Assembly (NCBI RefSeq): GCF_001592285.1
Contig: NZ_BCWQ01000001.1
Coordinates: 310,001-374,000, forward strand
Direction: 5' to 3'
Length of the DNA stretch: 64,000 nucleotides
Source of the DNA: Hydrogenophaga pseudoflava NBRC 102511
GTDB taxonomy: Bacteria; Pseudomonadota; Gammaproteobacteria; Burkholderiales; Burkholderiaceae_C
The notes below the pieces were generated by a model, which saw only the letters and a list, made by a program, of their open reading frames with translations, was not told where the DNA came from and did not search any database. Made by a program: the position numbers and the translations under genes. This document shows, piece after piece, positions 32,939 to 42,565 of this stretch (the first letter of the stretch is position 1; every line of letters starts with the position of its first letter).

Positions 32939-33466
32939 TCACCTGGAATAGACGCGCTGAAGCAGCTCCTTGAGCTGGTCCAGCTCCTGCTCCGACAGGC
33001 GGCTGGCCACGTCCCGTTCCAGCTTCGTCGCTGTGGCCTGGGCGTCTTTCTGCAGCTTGCGGCCTGTGGGCGAGAGGTGCAGGCCCTGGGCGCGCCGGTC
33101 GGTGGGGTGCGGCCGGCGCTCGATCAGGCCGCGCTTGTCCAGGCTCTTGATCATGCCCACGAGGTTGGGCGGCAGGATGTCCAGCGCGGCGCAGATCTGG
33201 CGCGAGGTGATGCCGGGGTTGTGGGCGATCAGGGTCAGCACCGAAAAATCCACCGGGCGCAGGCCGTAGGGCGCCATGCGCTGCAGGAACACGCCGATGA
33301 CCGCCAGCGCGGCGCGCCGGGCGTTGTAGCCCAGCAGGGTTTCGAGGTAGCTGGTGTCGATCCGGCCCTCGCTGTCGGCCACGGGCGTGGCTCGGGCCAC
33401 GGGTTCGGTGGTCTTGCGTGGGCTGCGCGGGCGGCGCAGGGCGTTGGCGACGGTCGTTTCGGACAT
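32939..33466 (-). CDS. MarR-family regulator, likely of the hydroxycinnamate cluster
   Basis: 175 residues. A basic, Pro-rich N-terminal tail of about 35 residues precedes the MarR fold: LRPVDFSVLTLIAHNPGITS, RQICAALDILPPNLVGMIKS, and the wing LIERRPHPTDRRAQGLHLSP. The C-terminal helices form the dimer interface. It is the last gene of a 13-gene run for CoA-dependent aromatic catabolism, 43 bases after the acyl-CoA dehydrogenase. MarR proteins such as CouR and FerR govern hydroxycinnamate pathways elsewhere by sensing the CoA thioester, and I infer the same here, with the 19-bp palindrome at 47745-47763 as a possible target. Confidence 0.8.
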   Translation of the reverse strand: MSETTVANALRRPRSPRKTTEPVARATPVADSEGRIDTSYLETLLGYNARRAALAVIGVFLQRMAPYGLRPVDFSVLTLIAHNPGITSRQICAALDILPPNLVGMIKSLDKRGLIERRPHPTDRRAQGLHLSPTGRKLQKDAQATATKLERDVASRLSEQELDQLKELLQRVYSR

Positions 33467-33476
33467 GGTTGCAGAG

Positions 33477-33488
33477 GATACCGGTATC
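33477..33488. promoter_or_regulatory. Perfect 12-bp palindrome before the MarR gene
   Basis: GATACCGGTATC is self-complementary and lies 10 bases upstream of the marR start codon, inside the gap to the acyl-CoA dehydrogenase. It could be an autoregulatory site or a translation-blocking structure. It differs from the 47745-47763 palindrome. Confidence 0.35.
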
Positions 33489-33509
33489 AAGGCCCTGCGC
33501 TGGCGGGGC

Positions 33510-35219
33510 TCAACCCGCCAGGGTGGTCTCCATCATGGCCAGGCGCATGCCGAACTCGGGCCAGACCCAGCGCCAGAAGCCGGTCTGTGCGGTCTGCCAG
33601 CGGGCGGTGTCGGCGCCGGTCGTGGCGCCGATGCGGGCCCAGGCCCAGGCCATCAGAAGCAGCGCCACGGCGCGCAGGAAGTCGTCGGCCAGCCAGTGCG
33701 GCAGATCGGCCGGCGCATCCTTGGCGGTGGCGCGCGGCAGCAGGCGCTCGCGCAGGAAGGTCGCGAAGCCGTCGATCTGTGCCTTGGTGCGGAGCGCCTG
33801 CTCGTCGCCGCCCAGGTCGGCGGACAGCTCGCCCAGCAGGGTCAGCAGCGCGGCGCCGCCGTCGGGCAGGGTCTTGCGCAGCAGCAGGTCGATGGCCTGG
33901 ATCTCGTTCGTGCCCTCGTAGATCATGGCCACGCGCGAGTCGCGCACGATCTGCTCGATGCCCCATTCGCGCACGAAGCCGTGGCCACCGAAGACCTGCA
34001 GGCAGGCGCTGGCGCCGTGGAAGGCCTGGTCGGTCCAGGCGGCCTTGAGCACCGGCGTGACCAGCGCGCACCAGCGGCCGGCGGCCTCGCGGCGCGCGGC
34101 GTCGCCGTGGTGCTTGAGGATGTCCAGCTCGACCGCTGTGCGGTAGGCGACCACGCGGCCGGCGTCGATCCAGGCGCGCTGCGCGTCCAGGATGCGGCGC
34201 ATGGCCGGGTGCTGCTCGATCAGATCGGCTTCGCCGGCTTTCGCGCTGCCGCCCGGCGCGCGCATCTGGCGCCGCTCCTTCGAGTACGCGTCGGCTTTCT
34301 GCCAGGCGGCTTCCAGCAGGCCGATGCCCTGCAGGCCCACGTGCAGGCGCGCGGCGTTCATCATCACGAACATCGCGTTCAGGCCCTTGCCCGGTTCGCC
34401 GACGATCCAGCCCGGCGCCTCGTCAAAGCGCATCACGCAGGTCGGGCTGCCGTGCAGGCCCATCTTCTCTTCGATGCGCTCGCACACCGCGGCGCTTCGG
34501 GTGCCGTCTTCGTAGAACTTCGGCACCAGGAACAGCGACAGGCCCTTGGGGCCGGGCGGCGCATCGGGCAGGCGCGCGAGCACCAGGTGCACGATGTTGT
34601 CGCTCAGGTCGTGCTCGCCGCCGGAGATGAAGATCTTGGTGCCGCTGAGCGCGTAGCGGCCGTCGGGCAGCGGCACGGCCTTGGTTCGGCACAGGCCCAG
34701 GTCCGATCCGGCGTGCGGCTCGGTCAGGCACATGGTGGCCAGCCATTCGCCGGTGGCGACTTTCTCCAGATAGCGCGCCTTGAGCTCGTCGGACGCGTGG
34801 TGCTTGATGCACTCGTAGGCGCCGTGCAGCAGGCCGGGCGCCATGGTCCAGCCGTGGTTGGCGGCGCTGAGCATCTCGTAGAGCATGGCCTCCAGCACCG
34901 TCGGCAGACCCTGGCCGCCGTCTTCGGTGGCGCAGGCGAGGGCGGGCCAGCCGGCCTGCCAGAAGGCCTGGTAGGCGTCGCGGAAACCCGGCGGCATGGT
35001 GACGGCGCCGTCCCTGAATTGCGCGCCGATCTCGTCGCCGTCGCGGTTGAGCGGGGCCACCACCTCGGCCACGAACTTGCCCGATTCCTCCAGCACCTGC
35101 TGCATCAGGTCGGTATCGGCCTCGGCGTGCGCGGGCAACGCCTGCAGCTGTTGCGGGGCCTGCAGAACGGACTGCAGGACGAAGGCCATGTCGGCGGTGG
35201 CGGGCTGGAAGTGGTTCAC
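33510..35219 (-). CDS. Acyl-CoA dehydrogenase (long, DmdC/phenylpropionyl-type branch)
   Basis: 569 residues, longer than the usual 380 because of N-terminal and C-terminal extensions typical of the DmdC/FadE5-like branch. MCLTEPHAGSDLGLCRTKA is the FAD/substrate loop; GTKIFISGGEHDLSDNIVHL follows; QVFGGHGFVREWGIEQIVRD and RVAMIYEGTNEIQAIDLLLR hold the conserved C-terminal region with the catalytic Glu in YEGTNEIQ. It forms a 2-enoyl-CoA from a saturated acyl-CoA. In this operon it could feed saturated side chains (phenylpropionyl-CoA type) into the same hydratase step used for cinnamoyl-CoAs. Confidence 0.85.
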   Translation of the reverse strand: MNHFQPATADMAFVLQSVLQAPQQLQALPAHAEADTDLMQQVLEESGKFVAEVVAPLNRDGDEIGAQFRDGAVTMPPGFRDAYQAFWQAGWPALACATEDGGQGLPTVLEAMLYEMLSAANHGWTMAPGLLHGAYECIKHHASDELKARYLEKVATGEWLATMCLTEPHAGSDLGLCRTKAVPLPDGRYALSGTKIFISGGEHDLSDNIVHLVLARLPDAPPGPKGLSLFLVPKFYEDGTRSAAVCERIEEKMGLHGSPTCVMRFDEAPGWIVGEPGKGLNAMFVMMNAARLHVGLQGIGLLEAAWQKADAYSKERRQMRAPGGSAKAGEADLIEQHPAMRRILDAQRAWIDAGRVVAYRTAVELDILKHHGDAARREAAGRWCALVTPVLKAAWTDQAFHGASACLQVFGGHGFVREWGIEQIVRDSRVAMIYEGTNEIQAIDLLLRKTLPDGGAALLTLLGELSADLGGDEQALRTKAQIDGFATFLRERLLPRATAKDAPADLPHWLADDFLRAVALLLMAWAWARIGATTGADTARWQTAQTGFWRWVWPEFGMRLAMMETTLAG

Positions 35220-35249
35220 GGTGAGCAGAAGCGGAGAGAGGGGAAAACG

Positions 35250-35933
35250 TCAGCGGCCGCTGGTGGCGTCCTGGGTCTTGTCGGGCGATCCTTCGAGACC
35301 GGCCAGCAGCGCCTTGTTGCTGCCGGGAATGACCATCTGGAACTTGTTGTCGACCACGGTGTAGTCGTAGTAGCCCATGCGCGCGATGGGCTGGATCTTG
35401 AGCACGTCGACCAGGCCGTTGCCGTCGATGCAGTCGTCGTCGATGTGGATGCCGACCACGCGGCCGAACACCACGTCCACCGTGCCCATGGGCGGGCGGC
35501 CGGGAAAGCGCACGGTGTTGAGGTACTCGCACTCGAACTGGATCGGCGAGCCCTTGATGCGCTTGGGCTTCACAAGACGGCTGTCCAGCTTCTCCAGCCC
35601 GGCGCGCTGGAACTCATCGACACCCGGTGGCAGCTCCTCGGCACTGATGTTGACCGCCTCGCGCAGCGCATAGGTCGCCATGTTCCAGACGAACTGGCCC
35701 ATCTGCTCGGCGTTGCGCACCGAGTCCTTGCGCTCGCCCTGCGTGCTCTGGTTGGCGCTGAACATGACGATGGGCGGGTCGAAGGTCACGTTCTGGAACT
35801 GGCTGTAGGGCGCGAGGTTGTCGCGGCCCTGCGCGTCCACCGTGGAGATCCAGCCAATGGGGCGCGGGACCACGCAGGACTTGAACGGGTCGTGTGGCAG
35901 GCCGTGGGGGGTCTTGCCTGGTTCGTAATACAT
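35250..35933 (-). CDS. Flavin reductase-like, FMN-binding split-barrel protein
   Basis: 227 residues. FKSCVVPRPIGWISTVDAQG and LAPYSQFQNVTFDPPIVMFS form the FMN-binding split barrel found in flavoredoxins and flavin reductases of the DIM6/NTAB group. Later blocks (FECEYLNTVRFPGRPPMGTV, GRVVGIHIDDDCID) complete the domain. It may supply reduced flavin or act as a reductase. It sits between the acyl-CoA dehydrogenase and the esterase gene, with gaps of about 30 bases, so it belongs to the same transcript. A monooxygenase partner is not encoded nearby. Confidence 0.75.
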   Translation of the reverse strand: MYYEPGKTPHGLPHDPFKSCVVPRPIGWISTVDAQGRDNLAPYSQFQNVTFDPPIVMFSANQSTQGERKDSVRNAEQMGQFVWNMATYALREAVNISAEELPPGVDEFQRAGLEKLDSRLVKPKRIKGSPIQFECEYLNTVRFPGRPPMGTVDVVFGRVVGIHIDDDCIDGNGLVDVLKIQPIARMGYYDYTVVDNKFQMVIPGSNKALLAGLEGSPDKTQDATSGR

Positions 35934-35965
35934 GGCGGAGCTCCGTTCGGTGGACGTGTGGGGGA

Positions 35966-37690
35966 TCAGCGGCAGGCGAAGCTGGACGCGTCTTCCATGC
36001 TGCCGCTGCCCTTGTAGGTCGCGACCGTGGGGTAGGCGCACAGCGGTCGGCTGCGGTTGGGCGCCCAGCTGGCGGGCAGCTCGCTGTTGGCGCCGCCGGG
36101 GTTGCCGGCGCCACGCGCGGTGGCCTTCACGGCCTGCGGGGCTTCGCCCTGCTCGACCCACTTCACCAGCGGCGAGAGCAGGTCGAACTGGTCGGTGGAC
36201 GGGCCGCCGCTGCAGTGCGCCATGCCCGGCACCGGGAAGAAGCGGGCGAAGCTGTTGGCCTTGCCGCCCAGCGCCTGGTCCAGGCGCAGCAGCCACTGGC
36301 GCGTGTCCTCTGCGGAGAAGATCGCATCGGCCACGCCGTGGTAGACGATCATCTTCGCGCCACGGTCCTTGAGCTTGGCCAGGTTCACCGGGTTCTCGTG
36401 GCCGGGCGGCGTCATCAGCGACAGGCCGGATTCGCGGTAGACCTCGCTGGTGGCGCTGAACATCGGCAGGCGCGCGCTGATGTCGACCTTGAGCGGGTCG
36501 AACATGCCCGGCGGCACGCTGAACACGGTGCCGACCGACAGCGGGTCCAGCGCCACCGAGTTGGCGAACTTCCAGGTGCCCCAGTTGTCACCGGCCAGGC
36601 CCGGGTCGAACGGGAAGGCCGAGTAGATGGCCTGGCCCGAGCCGGTGCGGCCACCGGCGAACACGCTGGCGACCACGTCCTTCTGCGCCGCGCTCAGGCA
36701 CTGCCCGTTGCGATCCCCGGTGCAGGTGGCCACGTCGGTCTTGAGGTTGAAGGCCGCCTGGCAGGCCTGCATGGCCTGGACCATGCCGTCCCTGGCTCCG
36801 TCCAGTGCGTCGCACTTGCCCAGGATGGCGTCGGCCACCAGCTGGCGTTCGGCCTTGGTGAAGGCGCCGCTCAGGTCCGGGATCTTGGCATTGGGGTTGA
36901 GCGGGTGCTGGGTGGTCGCGCCGGGCACCGCCAGCGGCGCCCACTGCTGCGCGCCCCAGAGCTGGGCCAGCGCGGCGTTGGGCAGGCGGTAGCCGGGCGC
37001 GCCGACCAGGTAACCGTCGTAGGCCTGGCCGCGCGCGGCCTCGACCATGGCGTGGCGCCCGCCGTTGGAGCAGCCGCCCAGGTAGGAGCGGTCCGGGCCC
37101 TTGCCGTAAGCCGCGGCGATCAGCGCCTTGGCCATCGGGGTGAGCTTGGCCACCGCCTGGTAGCCGTAGTCCAGCCGCGACTGGGCTTCGAGGCCGAAGT
37201 AGGGCGTCTGCGGGCCGGTGTGACCGGCGTCGGAGCTGATGACGGCAAAGCCCTGCATCAGCGCGCCGGTCAGCGGTCCGCCGCCCAGTGCACCGTCGGC
37301 CGTCTTCACTGCACCATCCAGGCCACCGTTGCCCTGGTAGTAGAAGCGGCCGTTCCAGGCTTTGGGCAGGCGCATCTCGAAGCCGATGGCGTAGTCGCGG
37401 CCGTCGCTGCCTTTGCGTTTGTGCATCGCGCCCTTGACCAGACAGTGTTCGGCCACGGGCTGGCCAGCCAGCATGAGGCCACCCGCGGCCACGGACTCGG
37501 CGGAATCGATGTGCGTCTGCTCGAACCGGAACTGGCCGGTCAGCGTCGCACACTGGTTCAGGCTGGCCCCCATGGCGGGTGCCAGCGGCGCTGGCGATGC
37601 GCCAGGCGGGGTGGTGCCGCAGGCGGCAACGAGCAGACCCAGTCCCAGCGGCAAGGGCAGCAGTTGCAGGCGGCGCAGAGTGTGGTTCAT
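35966..37690 (-). CDS. Tannase/feruloyl-esterase family lipoprotein
   Basis: 574 residues. The N-terminus has a lipobox, LGLLVAACGT, so Cys24 or so is probably lipidated and the enzyme sits at the membrane facing the periplasm. GCSNGGRHAMVEAARG holds the nucleophilic Ser with the preceding Cys; YHGVADAIFSAEDT holds the acid Asp; PVPGMAHCSGGPSTDQFD holds the His followed by Cys. This CS-D-HC arrangement with a disulfide across the active site defines tannases and feruloyl esterases. It would release hydroxycinnamic or gallic acids from esters. Placement next to the importer genes suggests it feeds them. Confidence 0.85.
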   Translation of the reverse strand: MNHTLRRLQLLPLPLGLGLLVAACGTTPPGASPAPLAPAMGASLNQCATLTGQFRFEQTHIDSAESVAAGGLMLAGQPVAEHCLVKGAMHKRKGSDGRDYAIGFEMRLPKAWNGRFYYQGNGGLDGAVKTADGALGGGPLTGALMQGFAVISSDAGHTGPQTPYFGLEAQSRLDYGYQAVAKLTPMAKALIAAAYGKGPDRSYLGGCSNGGRHAMVEAARGQAYDGYLVGAPGYRLPNAALAQLWGAQQWAPLAVPGATTQHPLNPNAKIPDLSGAFTKAERQLVADAILGKCDALDGARDGMVQAMQACQAAFNLKTDVATCTGDRNGQCLSAAQKDVVASVFAGGRTGSGQAIYSAFPFDPGLAGDNWGTWKFANSVALDPLSVGTVFSVPPGMFDPLKVDISARLPMFSATSEVYRESGLSLMTPPGHENPVNLAKLKDRGAKMIVYHGVADAIFSAEDTRQWLLRLDQALGGKANSFARFFPVPGMAHCSGGPSTDQFDLLSPLVKWVEQGEAPQAVKATARGAGNPGGANSELPASWAPNRSRPLCAYPTVATYKGSGSMEDASSFACR

Positions 37691-37716
37691 CGGAGTCTCC
37701 TTGGGGGTGGTTGGGA

Positions 37717-38451
37717 TCAGGGGCGCTTTCTCGCGGTGCCAAGGTAGGTTTCGATCACGCGGGGGTCGCTGGCCAGCTCCATGGCAGGCCCTTGTGCGCT
37801 GAGTTCGCCCATCTCCAGCACATACCCGTGGTCGGCCACCTGCAGTGCGGCGCGTGCGTTCTGTTCCACCAGCACGATGGTCACGCCGGTCTGGCGCAGC
37901 CGCTCGATGATGGAAAAGATCTCGCGCACGATGAGCGGCGCCAGGCCCAGGCTGGGCTCGTCGAGCATCAGCAGGTCGGGGCCGGACATCAGGGCGCGTC
38001 CCACGGCCAGCATCTGGCGTTCACCGCCCGAGAGCGTGCCGGCCAGTTGCAGCCGGCGCTCCTGCAGGCGCGGGAAGATGGCATAGACGTCGTCGAGCCG
38101 GCTGCGCCATTTCGCGTTGCCCTGGCGCATCTGGCGAAAGCCGCCGAGCAGCAGGTTGTCTTCCACCGGCATGGTGCCGAAGAGTTCGCGCTTCTCGGGC
38201 ACCAGCGCCATGCCGCTCATCACGCGCTCTTCGAGCGTGAGGGTGGTGATGTCCTGGCCACGGAACAGGATCGAGCCCTGACCGGGCAGGATGCCCATGA
38301 GCGTGTTGAGCAGGGTGGACTTGCCCGCGCCGTTGGGACCGATGACGGTGATCACGCCGCCCGGCTGGGCCTCGATGTCGATGCCGTGCAGCACCTCGGC
38401 GCGGCCGTAGCCGGCGCGCAGTCCCTTGACTTGAAGAATCGGGTTGCTCAT
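37717..38451 (-). CDS. Branched-chain-type ABC transporter ATPase LivF homologue
   Basis: 244 residues. Walker [17 protein letters not shown], signature [16 protein letters not shown], Walker [16 protein letters not shown] and H-loop VLVEQN follow the LivF pattern (EQN in place of the LivG-type EHD). It pairs with the ATPase domain fused to the permease encoded upstream. Its ATG abuts the stop of that gene with no gap. HAAT-family importers take up aromatic acids as well as amino acids; the operon context argues for hydroxycinnamates here. Confidence 0.88.
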   Translation of the reverse strand: MSNPILQVKGLRAGYGRAEVLHGIDIEAQPGGVITVIGPNGAGKSTLLNTLMGILPGQGSILFRGQDITTLTLEERVMSGMALVPEKRELFGTMPVEDNLLLGGFRQMRQGNAKWRSRLDDVYAIFPRLQERRLQLAGTLSGGERQMLAVGRALMSGPDLLMLDEPSLGLAPLIVREIFSIIERLRQTGVTIVLVEQNARAALQVADHGYVLEMGELSAQGPAMELASDPRVIETYLGTARKRP

Positions 38452-40221
38452 TTAGTGTTCCGTTCCCAGATAGGCCGCGCGCACCTTCGGGTCTTGCTGT
38501 ACCTGTTCGGGCGGTCCTTGCGTGAGCAGCGTGCCGAACTCCATCACCACCAGGTGGTCGCAGATCTGCATCACCAGATCCATGTCGTGCTCCACCAGCA
38601 GGATGCTCATGCCTTCGCCCTTGAGCTGGCGCAGCACGTCGGCCAGGGCCTGCTTCTCCTTGTGGCGCAGGCCGGCGGCGGGCTCGTCGAGCAGCAGCAG
38701 CGTCGGATCGGCGCACAAGGCCCGTGCGATTTCCATCAACCGTTGCGGACCCATGGCCAGGTTGCCGGCCTGTTCGTGCAGGTACTCGCCCATGCCGATG
38801 CGCTCGAGCTGGCGCTGCGCCTCGCGGAACAGTTGCCGCTCCTCGGCGCGGTTGGTGCGCAGCATGGCGGGCAGCACGCCCTTGCGGCCCCGCGTGTGCG
38901 CACCCAGTGCCACGTTCTCCAGCACGGTCATGTCCGGAATCATCTTGACGTGCTGGAACGTGCGCGCCATGCCCAGCTGTGCGATGTCGCGCGAGGGCGT
39001 GCCGATGACGTTGCGGCCCTGGAAACGCACCTCGCCGCTGGTGGCGGGCAACACGCCGGTGATGAGGTTGAACGTGGTGGACTTGCCCGCACCGTTGGGG
39101 CCGATCAGCCCGACGATCTGGCCGGCGTGGATCTGGAAGCTGATGTCGTTCACCGCGACCAGGCCACCGAACTGCATGCGCGCCTTCTGCACGTCCAGAA
39201 CCAGTTCTCCATTGGCGGGCTTGGCGCGTTCGGGCAGCGCGGCCGCGTTCTGCCAGTCCACCTTGCGCGGTTTGGCCGGCATGTGCTTGCCCACCATCGA
39301 CCACAGGCCGTCGGGCAGGTACTTGAGCATCACCACCAGCGCCACGCCGAAGACGATCACCTCGTAGCTGCCGCTGGTGCCCATCAGCTTGGGCAGCAAC
39401 ACCTGCAGCTGGTCTTCCAGGACACGGATGAGGCCGGCGCCGACGATCGCACCCCAGACGTGGCCCACGCCACCGATCACCGCCATGAACAGGTACTCGA
39501 TGCCCATCTTCAGGCCGAAGGCCGAGGGGTTCACCGTGCGCTGGAAGTGCGCCAGCAGCCAGCCGGCCACCGAGGCAAACAGTGCGGCCAGCACGAAGAT
39601 GGTCACCTTGTAGCGGAAGGTGCTGATGCCCATGGCCTCGGCCATCTGCGAGCCGCTCTTGAGCGAGCGGATCGCGCGGCCGGCGCGCGAGTCGAGCAGG
39701 TGCAGCAGCGCGGCGGCGAAGGCCAGCAGGATGAACCAGGTCAGCACGAAGAACGCACGCCCCTGGCCGATGTCGAACCCCGCCACCGACAGGCTCTGGA
39801 TGCCCAGCAGGCCGTCGTACTTGCCCAGTGCGTCGAGGTTGCCCATGAGGTAGTACAGCGACAGGCCCCAGGCGATGGTGGCCAGCGGCAGGTAGTGGCC
39901 CGACATGCGCAGCGTGATCAGACCGACGATCAGCGCACTGCCGGCGGTGAGGGCCAGGCCGATGAAGAGCGTGATCCAGGGCGACATGCCCAGGTTGAGC
40001 GTGAGCCAGGCCGTGGTGTAGGCCCCGATGCCGACGAAGGCCGCCTGACCGAAGGAGGTGAGCCCGCCCACGCCGGTCAGCAGGACCAGGCCGAGCACCG
40101 TCATGCTGTACATGCCGATCATGTTGAGCTGGGTGATCCAGAAGTCGGGCAGCGGGAGCAGGGCGATCACGGGAATCGCCAGAGCCAGGATCAGCAGGCC
40201 GAGATGTTGGTGTTTGGGCAT
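38452..40221 (-). CDS. Fused ABC permease-ATPase (LivM-LivG type)
   Basis: 589 residues in one chain. Residues 1-310 are a LivM-like permease with about nine to ten membrane segments (LLTGVGGLTSFGQAAFVGIG is its signature). A linker of about 40 residues leads to a LivG-like ATPase (about 345-589): [56 protein letters not shown]. The signature region reads NLAMGPQRLMEIARAL, with Ala-Met in place of Ser-Gly as in LivG relatives. Fusion fixes a 1:1 ratio of permease to ATPase. The gene follows livH after one base. Confidence 0.88.
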   Translation of the reverse strand: MPKHQHLGLLILALAIPVIALLPLPDFWITQLNMIGMYSMTVLGLVLLTGVGGLTSFGQAAFVGIGAYTTAWLTLNLGMSPWITLFIGLALTAGSALIVGLITLRMSGHYLPLATIAWGLSLYYLMGNLDALGKYDGLLGIQSLSVAGFDIGQGRAFFVLTWFILLAFAAALLHLLDSRAGRAIRSLKSGSQMAEAMGISTFRYKVTIFVLAALFASVAGWLLAHFQRTVNPSAFGLKMGIEYLFMAVIGGVGHVWGAIVGAGLIRVLEDQLQVLLPKLMGTSGSYEVIVFGVALVVMLKYLPDGLWSMVGKHMPAKPRKVDWQNAAALPERAKPANGELVLDVQKARMQFGGLVAVNDISFQIHAGQIVGLIGPNGAGKSTTFNLITGVLPATSGEVRFQGRNVIGTPSRDIAQLGMARTFQHVKMIPDMTVLENVALGAHTRGRKGVLPAMLRTNRAEERQLFREAQRQLERIGMGEYLHEQAGNLAMGPQRLMEIARALCADPTLLLLDEPAAGLRHKEKQALADVLRQLKGEGMSILLVEHDMDLVMQICDHLVVMEFGTLLTQGPPEQVQQDPKVRAAYLGTEH

Positions 40222-40222
40222 G

Positions 40223-41263
40223 TCAGTGGTCCTCGTCGGAGTGCTTGCTGCGCAAGGACCTGACAAGCAGGACAGGGAGAATCAAGGTGAACACGATCAC
40301 TTCCTTGAAGGCGCTGGCCCAGAACGAACCGAAGGACTCGATCACGCCCACGCCCATCGCCGCGATGAGGGCGCCGGGGTAGCTCGAGAGGCCGGCCGCG
40401 ACGGCGGCCACGAAGCCCTTGAGGCCGATCAGGAAACCCGAGTCGTAGAACACGGTGGTGGTCGGGCCGATCAGCAGGCCCGAGAGCGCGCCGATGAAGG
40501 CCGCCATGGTCATCGTGAGCTGGCCCGACGCCTGGGACGAGATGCCCATGAGCCGTGCGCCCGTTCGGTTCACTGCGATGGCACGCAAGGCCTTGCCGCG
40601 CAGCGAGCGTTCGAAGTAGAGCCAGAGCATGGCGATGAGGGCCACCGTGGCTGCAAACGTGATGATGGTCTGGCCCGACAGCATCACGGGGCCGATGGTG
40701 TAGCGCTCATCCCAGAAGGCCGGATTCCGGAAACCTTCCGCACCGAAGAACACCAGTCCCAGGCCGGTCATGGCGAAGTGCACACCGACCGAGACGATCA
40801 ACAGCACCAGCGGCGTGGAGCTCTCCAGCGACTGGTAGGCCACACGGTAGATCAGCGGGCCATAGACTGTCACCACGGCCACGCTGAGCGCGGCCTGCAC
40901 CCACAGCGGGAACTGCTGCGGCGCGGCCCAGATGGCCACGACGGAGACCACGACGGGCAACACGAGCATGCGTCCCGCGGCCTTCAGCGCGGGCCATGTG
41001 CCGCGCTGCTGGCGCCAGCATTCGGTCAGATCCATCAGCGCGGCGAGACCGGCGAGCAGCAGCAGCAGCCAGACCGTGCCGGGCACCTTGCCGGTCTGGA
41101 AGATGGCCAGGGTGAGCGCGCCGTACGCGACAAACTCACCTTGGGGAATGAAGATGATCCGGGTGACGGTGAACACCAGGACGATGGCCAGGCCCAGCAG
41201 CGCGTACACGGCGCCGTTGGTGAGGCCATCCAGCGCCAGGATGCTGGCGATAGAGAAATCCAT
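40223..41263 (-). CDS. Branched-chain-type ABC permease LivH homologue with central insertion
   Basis: 346 residues, about 50 longer than usual LivH. It starts [24 protein letters not shown], the family opening, and ends with the typical [20 protein letters not shown] and a short polar tail. The extra length lies around residues 60-115, where [20 protein letters not shown] and an Arg/Gln-rich loop (WRQQRGTW) insert between membrane segments. It forms the membrane channel with the fused LivM-LivG protein. ATG at 41263 is used; longer frames upstream run through the intercistronic hairpin. Confidence 0.85.
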   Translation of the reverse strand: MDFSIASILALDGLTNGAVYALLGLAIVLVFTVTRIIFIPQGEFVAYGALTLAIFQTGKVPGTVWLLLLLAGLAALMDLTECWRQQRGTWPALKAAGRMLVLPVVVSVVAIWAAPQQFPLWVQAALSVAVVTVYGPLIYRVAYQSLESSTPLVLLIVSVGVHFAMTGLGLVFFGAEGFRNPAFWDERYTIGPVMLSGQTIITFAATVALIAMLWLYFERSLRGKALRAIAVNRTGARLMGISSQASGQLTMTMAAFIGALSGLLIGPTTTVFYDSGFLIGLKGFVAAVAAGLSSYPGALIAAMGVGVIESFGSFWASAFKEVIVFTLILPVLLVRSLRSKHSDEDH

Positions 41264-41335
41264 AGGAAGCCTTAGCGAGAAAAGGGGCGCGTCCAAGAAG
41301 AACCTCGAACGCAGGCGCGCCGAAACCAGGTGTCG

Positions 41336-41366
41336 CTCCCCCTCCCGCCGGAGGCGGGAGGGGGAG
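41336..41366. repeat. Strong intercistronic hairpin between binding-protein and permease genes
   Basis: CTCCCCCTCCCGCC (41336-41349), loop GGA, and its exact complement (41353-41366) make a 14-bp perfect GC stem. It lies 11 bases after the livK-like stop on the transcribed strand with no U-run, so it is not a classic terminator. It resembles REP-type elements that protect upstream mRNA from 3' exonucleases, which would raise binding protein over permease. Confidence 0.6.
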
Positions 41367-41376
41367 GCGTTCCGAA

Positions 41377-42510
41377 TCACTCCACCTTGAACTTGCCGTC
41401 CACCACCTTGAGCATCACGCCGGTCTCGTTGGTGTAGCCCCAGTGGTCGCTCTTGGTCCAGTTCATCACGCCGTGCGCGAACACGGTGCGGCCCATGGTT
41501 TCAAGCGCGTCGCGCAGACCGGCACGGAACTCCGGCGTGCCGGGCTTGCCGCTCTTGAGCGCCAGCGGCACGGCCTTGTTCAGGGCAATGGCCGCGTCGT
41601 AGCTGTGGCCGGCGAACTGGTTGCGCGTGCCGGGGCCCATCAGCTTCTCGTAGTTGGTGACGAAGTCCACCGCCAGCTTCTTGGAAGGATGGCTGTCAGG
41701 CAGCTGCTCCGCGATGACGGCCGGGCCGGACACGACGAAAGAGCCTTCGACGTCCTTGCCACCGATGCGCACCAGGTCGGGCGTGGCGGCCGCGTGCGTC
41801 TGGTAGATCTTGCCCTTGTAGCCGCGCTCGATGACCGCCTTGTGCGGCATCGCGGCGCCCGAACCCGAAGCCACCACCAGGATCGCATCGGGGTTGGCCG
41901 AGCTGAGCTTGAGCGCTTGCGGCGTCACGCTGGTGTCGGTGCGGGCGAAGCGCTCGGTGGCCACCACTTTCATGCCGGCCTTCTCGGCCAGCGGCGTGAG
42001 TGCCTTGAGCCACAGCTCGCCGTAGGCGTCGGTGTAGCCCAGGAAGCCGATCGTCTTGATGTTCTGCTTCTTCATGTGCTCGACCATGGCGTGGGCCATC
42101 ACGTCGTTGCCCTGCGGCAGGCGGAACATCCACTGATCGGCGCCGGGCGGCACGCCCACGGGCGACGCGGCCAGCTGGACCGTCTTGGCTTCCGTGGCGA
42201 CCGGGGTCATGGCGGCAGCCACAGGGGTCAGGCAGGAGCCGATGATCAGGTCGACCTTGTCTTCGGTCACGAAACGGCGTGCGTTGGCCGCACCTTTGCC
42301 CGGGTCGCTGGCGTCGTCCAGGATGATCAGGTTGACTTTCTCGCCCGCGATGGTGGTGGGGAACAGCTTGAACTGGTTCTGCATCGGAATGCCCAGGCCG
42401 GAGCCCGGTCCGGTGAGCGAGAGGCTCACGCCGATGTTGATGTCGGCCAGCGCCGCGGTGCTGCTGAGGGCTGCAATGGCCACGGCTACGAGGGTCTTGA
42501 CGGTTTTCAC
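41377..42510 (-). CDS. Branched-chain-type ABC substrate-binding protein (aromatic acid binder by context)
   Basis: 377 residues. A signal peptide ([20 protein letters not shown], cleavage near ALAD) precedes [20 protein letters not shown], the opening of LivK-type periplasmic binding proteins. [20 protein letters not shown] and [20 protein letters not shown] are hinge and ligand-pocket blocks of the type I fold. It delivers ligand to the LivH/fused LivM-LivG/LivF importer encoded downstream. Neighbouring genes for CoA activation and side-chain oxidation point to a phenylpropenoid ligand rather than leucine. Confidence 0.88.
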   Translation of the reverse strand: MKTVKTLVAVAIAALSSTAALADINIGVSLSLTGPGSGLGIPMQNQFKLFPTTIAGEKVNLIILDDASDPGKGAANARRFVTEDKVDLIIGSCLTPVAAAMTPVATEAKTVQLAASPVGVPPGADQWMFRLPQGNDVMAHAMVEHMKKQNIKTIGFLGYTDAYGELWLKALTPLAEKAGMKVVATERFARTDTSVTPQALKLSSANPDAILVVASGSGAAMPHKAVIERGYKGKIYQTHAAATPDLVRIGGKDVEGSFVVSGPAVIAEQLPDSHPSKKLAVDFVTNYEKLMGPGTRNQFAGHSYDAAIALNKAVPLALKSGKPGTPEFRAGLRDALETMGRTVFAHGVMNWTKSDHWGYTNETGVMLKVVDGKFKVE

Positions 42511-42565
42511 TGGATGTCTCCTTCTTGGGGTGGTGGTGGAAAAACTCAGGGGGAAACGGGTGGGT

